Shown in pieces: positions 43,623 through 50,611 of a stretch of DNA of 64,000 nt (the stretch's first letter is position 1; every line of letters begins with the position of its first letter). Source of the stretch: Nocardioides agariphilus (GTDB taxonomy: Bacteria; Actinomycetota; Actinomycetes; Propionibacteriales; Nocardioidaceae); the NCBI RefSeq assembly GCF_015352445.1, contig NZ_JADKPO010000019.1:23119-87118 (forward strand), in the 5' to 3' direction. A model generated the notes under the pieces. The model was not told the origin of the DNA, did not search any database, and saw only the letters and a list, made by a program, of their open reading frames with translations. Both the position numbers and the translations under genes were made by a program.

Positions 43623-44918
43623 ATGGCCACCCACCCGGTCGGGAGCGACGCCAGCCCGTACGACGACCTCGCAGCGCTGCCCGACGGCGTACGCGGGCGG
43701 GTGCTGGCGCTTACCGCCGAGGTGCTGCCACTCGTAGCTGGCCTGCCTCCGGCCGTACGCCGGGTGGCTGGCTTCGCGCCCAACCGTCGCGCCCGCCTGG
43801 GCGGCAGCGCCATCGGCGAGGCACTGCTCGATGACGACCTGCGAGAGCGCGTGGCGGTCCAGGTGGCAGCGCTGGCGACCAAGGACGACGACAGGGTCGA
43901 GGTCGCCGCCCGGGCCTGGCTGTCGCGTGAGGACGGGTGGAGCGACCTCGTGGGCCAGGCCGGCTCCACGGCGGAGGACGTGCGTGGGGGGCGCGACGCG
44001 GCGGAGCTGGCTCGCGTGCGCGACCGGCTCGAGGCCGCCGAGCAGGCAGCGCGGGAGGCGCGGGCCAAGTCCAAGGCGCAGCTCGAGGAGTACAAGACCG
44101 AGAACGCCACGCTGCGACGCAAGCTCGGCGAGTCCCGGACCGCGGAGCGCCAGGCTCGCGAGACCGCGGAGGAGGCGCTCCGGCTCGCCGAGGAGGCCCG
44201 CGCGCGGACGGCAGCGCTCGAGGCAGGTCAGGACAAGGAGCTACGCCGCCTGCGCGCCCGGGTCGAGCAACTCGAGGCCGAGCAGGCCGCGCAGCGCCGC
44301 GAGGAGCGCCGCACGTCACGGGCCGACCGCGACGAGGCAACCGTGAGAGCGCGGCTCCTGCTCGACTCCGTCATCGAGGCGGCTGCCGGGTTGAGGCGGG
44401 AGCTGGCCCTCCCGGCCGTGTCCGGCGCTCCCGGGGACCGGGTGGAGGCCGAGCTCGCCGAGTCCGGCGACGATCGGGCGCCGACGACGGTCAGCGTGCT
44501 CACGAGTGGATCGCTGCTCGAACAGGTGCTCTCGATGCCTCGCTCCCGGTTGCTGATCGACGGCTACAACGTCAGCAAGAGCGCGTGGGCGCAGTCGTCC
44601 CTCGAGGCGCAGCGGCAACGCCTGCTCCGCTCGATCGCGCCTCTGGTCTCGCGCACCGGTGCCGAGACGACCGTCGTCTTCGACGCTGCCAACCTGACGA
44701 GCCGTCCCGTCGTAGCGGCCCCGCGTGGTGTGAAGGTCGTGTTCAGCCCGCCTGGGGTGATCGCCGACGACGTGCTGCGCGACCTCGTCGCCGCCGAGCC
44801 ACCCGGACGCGCGGTGGTCGTCGTGACCGACGACCAGGCAGTGGTACGCGACGCCCGCGCTGCCGGGTCGAGGGTCGCGTCGGCTGCCGCTCTGATCGAG
44901 CTTCTCGACCGCGGTTGA
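43623..44918 (+). CDS. NYN (YacP/Rae1-like) domain putative ribonuclease with coiled coil
   Basis: A 431-residue protein. The N-terminal ~110 residues are a helical domain. A long Ala/Glu/Arg-rich coiled coil follows (about 120-235). A C-terminal NYN domain (about 300-430) starts LLIDGYNVSKSAWAQ, whose Asp and Asn belong to the metal-binding nuclease core. Further acidic positions lie in TTVVFDAANL, VIADDVLRDL and VVVVTDDQAVVRDAR. YacP/Rae1 relatives cleave mRNA at ribosomes; that activity here is inferred from fold only. Confidence 0.87.
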   Translation: MATHPVGSDASPYDDLAALPDGVRGRVLALTAEVLPLVAGLPPAVRRVAGFAPNRRARLGGSAIGEALLDDDLRERVAVQVAALATKDDDRVEVAARAWLSREDGWSDLVGQAGSTAEDVRGGRDAAELARVRDRLEAAEQAAREARAKSKAQLEEYKTENATLRRKLGESRTAERQARETAEEALRLAEEARARTAALEAGQDKELRRLRARVEQLEAEQAAQRREERRTSRADRDEATVRARLLLDSVIEAAAGLRRELALPAVSGAPGDRVEAELAESGDDRAPTTVSVLTSGSLLEQVLSMPRSRLLIDGYNVSKSAWAQSSLEAQRQRLLRSIAPLVSRTGAETTVVFDAANLTSRPVVAAPRGVKVVFSPPGVIADDVLRDLVAAEPPGRAVVVVTDDQAVVRDARAAGSRVASAAALIELLDRG

Positions 44919-44988
44919 CCTGCTCGACGAGAGCAGCCAGGAAACACCTCGACCCTGACTGTCGGTGCCCGGTGCAAGAGTCGCGGGC

Positions 44989-45195
44989 ATGACGACGAGG
45001 ATCGATTGCGACACCTGCGTGGTGAGGGGGTTGGCGTGCGGCGACTGTGTGGTGACCGTGCTGCTCGGTCCGCCTCCCGAGCTGACCTTCGACGACGACG
45101 CGTGCCGCGCGCTCGACGTCTTGGCCCAAGGCGGGCTGGTGCCGCCGCTGCGGTTGGTCCAGCCGGTGGCCTCTCCTGAGATCGAGTCCGCTTGA
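44989..45195 (+). CDS. Small Cys-rich protein, 68 residues
   Basis: Unrecognised, but a plausible conserved actinobacterial small protein. Cysteines are arranged as CDTC and CGDC (residues 7-10 and 17-20: TTRIDCDTCVVRGLACGDC), which could bind zinc or an Fe-S cluster. A hydrophobic strand and helix follow. AAGAGT lies 7 nt before the ATG, a weak leaderless signal. It lies just upstream of the candidate regulator boxes. Confidence 0.7.
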   Translation: MTTRIDCDTCVVRGLACGDCVVTVLLGPPPELTFDDDACRALDVLAQGGLVPPLRLVQPVASPEIESA

Positions 45196-45204
45196 GCGGG
45201 TGGC

Positions 45205-45256
45205 TGTGACCCGTGTGACTGGTGAGGCTGAGGCGCCCGGATGTGACCTGTGTGAC
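45205..45256 (-). promoter_or_regulatory. Two pairs of 9-bp direct repeats, candidate MtrA boxes
   Basis: TGTGAC occurs at 45205, 45214, 45242 and 45251, that is, two pairs with an exact 9-bp period. On the minus strand each repeat reads GTCACAnnn, which resembles, from memory, the 9-bp direct repeats bound by the actinobacterial response regulator MtrA near cell-wall hydrolase genes. They lie 76-127 bp upstream of the -10 box for the NlpC/P60 gene. Confidence 0.5.
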
Positions 45257-45331
45257 AGCGTGTCACGAATAGATAACGCGACACGTCGAGCCCGGTGCGT
45301 CCCATGTTTGGACACCTGGCCAGACCGCTAC

Positions 45332-45337
45332 TAGTGT
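45332..45337 (+). promoter_or_regulatory. -10 box ahead of the riboswitch
   Basis: TAGTGT. Transcription starting near 45343-45345 would include the whole riboswitch at 45388-45520. Confidence 0.45.
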
Positions 45338-45387
45338 CATGCGCTCAGGTGCTCGTGGAAGTGGACTACCAGGGTCCGCGCGAGCAC

Positions 45388-45520
45388 CGCGCTGAATCCG
45401 GACCGTCCACCAGCGACACGGGCAGTCCGGAGCCGGGGAACCAACCACACCTGGGGTGAATCCCCTCCGAGTGGGCGGTCAGGCGCTCTGCCGAAGGGCA
45501 GGGACCCGTCCGTCACGGAA
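45388..45520 (+). ncRNA. Cyclic di-AMP (ydaO-yuaA) riboswitch
   Basis: The conserved ydaO segments occur in order: CGCTGAATCC (45390-45399), GGGGAACCA (45435-45443), TGGGGTGAATCCCC (45452-45465) and AGGGACCCGTCCGTCA (45500-45515). The class senses c-di-AMP and in actinobacteria commonly precedes Rpf and NlpC/P60 wall hydrolase genes, switching them off at high ligand. The downstream gene here is exactly such a hydrolase. Confidence 0.87.
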
Positions 45521-45597
45521 GAGGGGTAGGGCAAGTCGTGCCCGAACCCGTCAGCTCACCCGGTAGGCGTACGACAACCAAGGGAGACCGCCCGCTC

Positions 45598-46587
45598 GTG
45601 CTGACCGGTCGGAGGCGCGCCAGCGCCGCCATCACCGCTGTCCTGCTTGCCGTGGCGATCGGCTCCGTGCCGTCGTCGCCCGCCCAGGCCGATCCCACCA
45701 TCGACGAGGTCAAGACCCGGGTCGACCGCCTCTACCACGAGGCGGAGCAGGCCCAGGAGCGCTACAACGACGCGAAGGTCGAGCTAGCCGAGCTCCGCAA
45801 GGACCTCGCCTCCCTCGAGGCCGACCAGGGCCGCCAGAACTCTCGTCTCGACGAGGTCCGCGGGCAGGTCCAGGACTCCATCGTCAGCCAGTACGAAGGC
45901 ACCAGCCTCTCCGCGGTCGGCCAAGCCGTCGTCTCGGAGGACCCGGGCTTGTTCCTCTCCCAGCTGACGACGATCTCGGCCTACAACGACATCCAGTCGC
46001 AGCTCTTCGCCGACTACGCGACCGAGCTCAAGGCCCTCAACATCCGCCGCACCGCCACTCGGGACCGGCAGGCCCAGATCGCCGAGCTCGAGAAGCAGCT
46101 GGCCAAGGAGCAGAAGTCGGTCGACGACAAGCTCGCCGCCGCCAAGTCGCAGCTCGCCGACCTCGAGGAGGAGGAGCGTGCCGCGCTGCTCGCCTCGCGT
46201 GGCGGCGAGGTGCGCCTGCCCTCCGGCGTACCCGCGTCCGGTCGCGCCGCAGCAGCAGTCCGCTACGCGATGGCCCAGGTCGGCGACGCCTACGTCTACG
46301 GCGCTGCCGGTCCGAGCGCCTTCGACTGTTCCGGCTTGACGATGATGGCGTGGGCCCAAGCGGGCGTCGGTCTTCCGCACTCCTCGAGCGCACAGTTCGG
46401 CTCGGGTCCGCACATCCCGTCCAACGCGCTGCGACCCGGTGACCTGGTCTTCTACTACAGCCCGATCAGTCACGTCGCGATCTACATCGGCAACGGTCTG
46501 ATCGTCCACGCTGCCAACCCGGGCGCCGGGGTGCGCGTGGCCGGCGTGTTCTCCATGCCGTACTCCGGCGCGGTCCGCCCTGGCTGA
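45598..46587 (+). CDS. Secreted NlpC/P60 (C40) peptidoglycan endopeptidase
   Basis: A 329-residue RipA/RipC-like hydrolase. The signal peptide ends at about residue 31 (AQA/DP), followed by a long coiled coil (about 35-200). The NlpC/P60 domain has C244 (FDCSGLT), H292 (SHVAIYIG) and H304 as the catalytic set. The GTG at 45598 is preferred because AGGGAG lies upstream and a normal signal peptide begins there. A GTG at 45538 would add 20 residues and crowd the riboswitch. Expected to split peptide stems in the septal wall; probably controlled by c-di-AMP. Confidence 0.9.
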   Translation: MLTGRRRASAAITAVLLAVAIGSVPSSPAQADPTIDEVKTRVDRLYHEAEQAQERYNDAKVELAELRKDLASLEADQGRQNSRLDEVRGQVQDSIVSQYEGTSLSAVGQAVVSEDPGLFLSQLTTISAYNDIQSQLFADYATELKALNIRRTATRDRQAQIAELEKQLAKEQKSVDDKLAAAKSQLADLEEEERAALLASRGGEVRLPSGVPASGRAAAAVRYAMAQVGDAYVYGAAGPSAFDCSGLTMMAWAQAGVGLPHSSSAQFGSGPHIPSNALRPGDLVFYYSPISHVAIYIGNGLIVHAANPGAGVRVAGVFSMPYSGAVRPG

Positions 46588-46657
46588 CCCTGACCCCTCA
46601 TCCGAGGGGCGGTTTGGTGGACGCCTCGGTCGCAGGCTCGCCATCGCGATCGCGCTG

Positions 46658-47875
46658 GTGGCCGTCCTGGTCGCCAGCGCCGTCATCTGGGTGGTGCTCG
46701 ACGATGCGCCGTACGACGCCGACCTGCCCGGCAGCAGCAATGGCAACGCGCCGGGCCCGCTCCCGGCCTTGGCCGCCGAGACCCTCGACGCGCTCCAAGA
46801 CGCGCTCGACACGGGCGATGCAGCAGCCGCCTCCGAGCTGGCGCCGCCCGGCGACGACCGGGCAGCCCGCCTCCTCGGTGATGTCGCGAGCGGCGCGGGT
46901 TCCCTGGGGCTCTCGGTCGACCTGAGGTATGTCGACGAGACGGGCAGCGTCGCCGCCGACGGCACCTGGTCGGCCGCCGTCGAGACGCGGTGGCGCTACG
47001 CCGACGACACGGGCTCGGTGCCGGCTCGTGCCGAGGTGACCGTCAGCTTCCGTCCCGACGGTCCCGACCACGTGGCGATCTTGGGCTTCGGCGACCCCGA
47101 CAGCGGGCGTCTGCCCATCTGGCTCTCGGGACCGCTGGCCGTTGCCACCGCCCGCGGCATCACGGTCGCCGTGGCGGGCCACGGGGCACTGTCCCGAAGC
47201 GAGGCGGCGCGCTACCTCCGGCTGTCGACCGAGGCTGTGGGCGTCGTTCACCGGGTGCTGCCGTCGTGGCACGGTCGGCTCGTGGTGGAGGTGCCTGCCT
47301 CGAGTGCCGCGCTCGACCGGGCCATGGACGCCAGCCCCGGCACGTCCAGCGGCATCGCCGCGGTGACTGCACCGGTTGACGGCTCACCCGACACCGACTC
47401 GCCCGTGCACGTGTTCGTCAACCCTGAGGTCTTCGACGAGCTGCAGCCGACCGGCGCCCAGGTGGTGCTGAGCCACGAGGTCGTGCACCTGGCCACCGGA
47501 GCGGCGCGCAGCAACGCCGTGCCCTGGTTGGTCGAGGGCTTCGCCGACTACGTCGCCCTGCGAGACGTCGACCTCCCGGTGACCACCAGCGCCGCACAGA
47601 TCATCAGCCAGGTGCGTCGCGACGGAGTGCCGTCAGTGCTGCCCGGAGACGCGGAGTTCGCCACCGGATCAGGTCATCTGGGTGCGACCTACGAATCGGC
47701 CTGGCTGGCCTGCGTGCTGCTGGCCGACCGCGCTGGGGAGCCCGCCCTGGTGGCTCTCTACACCGACGTCCTCCGCGGCACGCCGCTCGCCGAGGCACTC
47801 GGGCGCCACTTCGCGCTCACCGAGTCCGACCTGACCCGCCTCTGGCAGCGCCGGCTACGGGATTTGGCCGGCTGA
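46658..47875 (+). CDS. Membrane-anchored gluzincin-type metalloprotease
   Basis: At least 405 residues. The zinc motif HEVVH is at 273-277 and the third ligand E293 in VPWLVEGFADYVAL, the peptidase MA pattern. The upstream ~250 residues are an unassigned extracellular region. The GTG at 46658 falls inside a hydrophobic helix. The same frame is open further upstream and encodes a basic sequence, GGRLGRRLAIAIAL, that would complete a proper membrane anchor. The only start-like codon there is CTG at 46580, overlapping the NlpC/P60 stop, so the true start may be non-canonical. Substrate unknown. Confidence 0.75.
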   Translation: MAVLVASAVIWVVLDDAPYDADLPGSSNGNAPGPLPALAAETLDALQDALDTGDAAAASELAPPGDDRAARLLGDVASGAGSLGLSVDLRYVDETGSVAADGTWSAAVETRWRYADDTGSVPARAEVTVSFRPDGPDHVAILGFGDPDSGRLPIWLSGPLAVATARGITVAVAGHGALSRSEAARYLRLSTEAVGVVHRVLPSWHGRLVVEVPASSAALDRAMDASPGTSSGIAAVTAPVDGSPDTDSPVHVFVNPEVFDELQPTGAQVVLSHEVVHLATGAARSNAVPWLVEGFADYVALRDVDLPVTTSAAQIISQVRRDGVPSVLPGDAEFATGSGHLGATYESAWLACVLLADRAGEPALVALYTDVLRGTPLAEALGRHFALTESDLTRLWQRRLRDLAG

Positions 47876-47881
47876 CAGACT
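47876..47881 (+). promoter_or_regulatory. -10 box for the Ste24-like gene
   Basis: CAGACT ends 6 nt before the GTG at 47888, overlapping the end of the preceding gene. Confidence 0.4.
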
Positions 47882-47887
47882 GGTTCG

Positions 47888-49168
47888 GTGCCTCGACCCC
47901 CGAGCGACCCCAGGTCGGCTACCCGGGTCGCCGCGGCCGTTGCTCTCGTGGGCGGCGCAGCTTTCGTGGTGCTGGCGGTGTTGCTGGTGCCGTGGCACCC
48001 CGTCCCTGGCGGAGGTCCGAGCACGCTGCCCTCTCGCGAGTCGGTGCTCCCGGCCGACCAGCTCGCCCGGGCCTCGGCGTATGCCGGGCCGGCTCGGCTG
48101 CTCGGGTGGGCGTCCTACGCCGTGTCGATGGCGGTGGCTTGTTGGCTGGGCTTCACCCGGGCGGGTCGTCGGCTGATGGGCCGGCTGCGGGGCTGGTGGT
48201 GGGTCCGGGTGCTCCTGGGCGTCGCCGCGGTTTCGCTGGTCGGGCGCCTGGCGACGTTGCCCTTCGCTGTCGTCGGCTATCGCCGCAGGGTGTCCTACGG
48301 GCTGTCGACCCAGGCGTGGCCGGACTGGGCGCGCGACGTCGTCGTGTCCTGGGCGGTGGGCGTGGTCACCACGTCGCTCGTCCTGCTCCTGGTGGTCGGA
48401 TGCGCACGCCGGTGGCGCACCTGGTGGCCGGCCATCGCAGGTCTGATCGCGGCTGCCCTGGTGCTCGTGGGCTCCTTCGTCTACCCGCTACTGGTCGAGC
48501 CGCTCTTCAACAGCTTCACCCCGCTGGAAGCCGGTCCGTTGCGCACCGCCGTCCTGCAGCTGGCCGACGAGGAGGGCGTGCCCGTCGACGACGTGCTCGT
48601 GGCCGACGCGTCACGGCGCACCACGACCCTCAACGCCTACGTGTCCGGGTTCGGAGGCACCCGGAGGGTGGTGCTCTACGACAACCTGGTCAACGACCTG
48701 CCACAGGACCAGGCGCTCTCGGTCGTAGCCCACGAGCTGGGTCACGCGAAGTACGACGATGTCCTGCACGGATCATTGCTCGGCGCGGCCGGTGCGATGA
48801 CCGCGATCGGGCTGTTGGGCGTCGTGCTCTCGCGTCGACGGCGGACACGTCACGGGGAGGCCGACCCGCAGAACACCGCCGGTGATCCGGCGGTGGTGCC
48901 CCTGGTGCTGGCGCTGGTGGCGGTGGCAGGACTGATGGCCAGTCCCGTCCAGAACGGGATCAGCAGGAGGATCGAGACCCGGGCCGACGTGACGGCCCTG
49001 GAGGCCACCGCGGACCCGAGGGCCTTCGTCGAGCTCCAGAAACAACTAGCGACCAGGTCCTTGAACGATCTCTCGTCCCCGGCCTGGTCGCAGTTCTGGT
49101 TCGGCAGCCACCCGACGACCCGTGAGAGGATCGCGATCGCCGGGTGGCTGTCGGACCGAGCAGATTGA
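47888..49168 (+). CDS. Ste24-like M48 membrane metalloprotease
   Basis: A 426-residue multi-pass protease of the CAAX-prenyl/Ste24 group. Several N-terminal helices are present (about 14-36, 66-90, 105-130, 150-172, 180-202). The zinc motif HELGH is at 282-286 (VVAHELGHAKYDD), and a distal acidic ligand lies in SRRIETRADVTALEA. It is larger than HtpX, which this organism also encodes (11.9-12.8 kb). It stops 2 nt before the convergent pilin gene. Confidence 0.9.
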   Translation: MPRPPSDPRSATRVAAAVALVGGAAFVVLAVLLVPWHPVPGGGPSTLPSRESVLPADQLARASAYAGPARLLGWASYAVSMAVACWLGFTRAGRRLMGRLRGWWWVRVLLGVAAVSLVGRLATLPFAVVGYRRRVSYGLSTQAWPDWARDVVVSWAVGVVTTSLVLLLVVGCARRWRTWWPAIAGLIAAALVLVGSFVYPLLVEPLFNSFTPLEAGPLRTAVLQLADEEGVPVDDVLVADASRRTTTLNAYVSGFGGTRRVVLYDNLVNDLPQDQALSVVAHELGHAKYDDVLHGSLLGAAGAMTAIGLLGVVLSRRRRTRHGEADPQNTAGDPAVVPLVLALVAVAGLMASPVQNGISRRIETRADVTALEATADPRAFVELQKQLATRSLNDLSSPAWSQFWFGSHPTTRERIAIAGWLSDRAD

Positions 49169-49170
49169 GG

Positions 49171-49398
49171 TCAGCAGCCGCCCATGTTCTGGCCGATCGA
49201 GTCACAGGTCTGCTGGAACAGGCCGGAGAACACGCCCTGGCCGAACAAGAAGACGGCGCCGACGATGACTGCGGCGATCCCGGCGACCAATAGGCCGTAC
49301 TCGACCGCGGAGGCACCGCGTTCGTTCTTGCGGAACCCGGCCATGTAGGCGGAGATGCGCGCGAGCACCTCAAGCATCGGGGGGGACAAGACCAGCAT
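49171..49398 (-). CDS. Flp-type IVb pilin, Cys-containing variant
   Basis: A 75-residue Flp pilin. The prepilin cleavage and packing motif ERGASAVEYGLLVAGIAAVIV shows the conserved Glu-Tyr pair, followed by a single hydrophobic helix. The C-terminus has two cysteines (QQTCDSIGQNMGGC) that could form a disulfide; the second pilin lacks them. An AGGAG site sits 6 nt before the ATG. It lies downstream of the second pilin gene. Confidence 0.9.
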   Translation of the reverse strand: MLVLSPPMLEVLARISAYMAGFRKNERGASAVEYGLLVAGIAAVIVGAVFLFGQGVFSGLFQQTCDSIGQNMGGC

Positions 49399-49481
49399 TT
49401 TCGGCTCCTGTTGAGACTGTGGCCGTGGGTCCAGGGTGATACCCGGGACCCACGGCCACGTCGAACTTGGTCAGACTGCGA

Positions 49482-49673
49482 TCAGTTAGCCGGAGCGATC
49501 GAGTCGTTGGTGTTCTGGAAGACGCCGCTGAGGGTGCCACCGAGCAGGAACACGATGCCGACGATGACGGCGGCGATGCCAGCAACGAGCAGGCCGTACT
49601 CGACGGCGGAGGCGCCGCGCTCGTCCATCTTGGCGAGGCGGGCGTTCAGCATGATGCGGAGGTAGTCCAGCAT
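49482..49673 (-). CDS. Flp-type IVb pilin
   Basis: A 63-residue pilin: MLDYLRIMLNARLAKMDERG, then the hydrophobic ASAVEYGLLVAGIAAVIVGI and a short polar tail without cysteine. The ATG at 49673 has an AGGAGA site. It has the same core as the neighbouring pilin and is probably the major subunit of the Tad pilus whose machinery is encoded at 52.2-57.7 kb. The 220 bp upstream hold short inverted repeats but no further gene. Confidence 0.92.
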   Translation of the reverse strand: MLDYLRIMLNARLAKMDERGASAVEYGLLVAGIAAVIVGIVFLLGGTLSGVFQNTNDSIAPAN

Positions 49674-49894
49674 TTCTTTGTTCTCCTGTGTGAAAGGGGA
49701 TTTTGAGTTCCAAGAAGGCCGGGGGCCTCCGGAGAAAAGTCTGCTCGAACCGGCCTCCGCCCTCATCAGGTGATCGACTCTTGTCGAGTAGTCCTTTCGG
49801 ACTATGTTTGCGTGGCTCCTGCTAGGGCCGCAGGAGAACGCCGAAATCCGTCGTATCCCGACGGAGGCAACGCGTCAGCGCTCTCGGACGTGGG

Positions 49895-50611
49895 TCAGTC
49901 GCTGAGGTCGCGGCTGGGCAGGCTCGAGAGCAGCCCGATCCGCATGGCCGTCACGAGCGCCTGAGCGCGGTTGCTGGCGCCCAGCTTCTGGTAGATGCGC
50001 GCGATGTGGGACTTGGCCGTGGACTCGCTGAGGTAGAGCTTCTGGGCGATCTGGCCGGCTCCCAGGCCGTCTGCCAGCAGCACCAGCACCTGGTGCTCGC
50101 GGTCAGACAGCCGCGTGGACTCGGCCGAGGCCCGGCGCATCATCGCCTGGACCAACCCCGCGCACAGGAACGAACGGGGTGATACGACGGCGTGGCGGGC
50201 CGCCTTGACGACCTCGGCGCTGGGCGCGTCCTTGCCGACGAACGCCGACGCACCAGCCTCCATGGCGGCGAAGATCTGCTCGTCGCCGGAGTGCATGGTC
50301 ACGACCACGAGGCCGGCCTGCTGGTTGGTGCGACGGATCGAACGGATGATGTCGAGCCCGGTGCCGTCGGGCAGTTGCAGGTCGGTCACCACGACGTCCG
50401 GGCTGTGCTCCTCGTAGGACTTGAGGGCCTGGGTGACGTTGGCAGCGTCGCCCACCACGGTCATGCCCGGCTCGCGCGCGAACGCGCCCACCAGGCCCTG
50501 CCTGATGAGCTCGTGGTCGTCGACGACGAGAACTCGCACGTCGGACCTGGCTGCCGCCTCGGTCGTGTTGGCCGTCATGTGATTCAGCCTCGCAAGTGGG
50601 GGAGTGGTCAT
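49895..50611 (-). CDS. NarL/LuxR-family response regulator
   Basis: A 238-residue regulator. Receiver: D31-D32, phosphoacceptor D77 (VVVTDLQLPDGTG), K127 (FVGKDAP). Output: LuxR helix-turn-helix LSDREHQVLVLLADGLGAGQIAQKLYLSESTAKSHI. The ATG at 50611 overlaps the kinase stop (ATGA). A second ATG at 50578 has a GAGG site and could be used instead. Placed between the kinase and the pilin genes, it probably controls Tad pilus production. Confidence 0.92.
   Translation of the reverse strand: MTTPPLARLNHMTANTTEAAARSDVRVLVVDDHELIRQGLVGAFAREPGMTVVGDAANVTQALKSYEEHSPDVVVTDLQLPDGTGLDIIRSIRRTNQQAGLVVVTMHSGDEQIFAAMEAGASAFVGKDAPSAEVVKAARHAVVSPRSFLCAGLVQAMMRRASAESTRLSDREHQVLVLLADGLGAGQIAQKLYLSESTAKSHIARIYQKLGASNRAQALVTAMRIGLLSSLPSRDLSD

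Noticed and set aside
45250-45266. CRP-type operator (TGTGA...TCAC)
   Set aside because: Spacing between the half-sites is 7 rather than 6, and the repeats fit a 9-bp direct-repeat pattern better.
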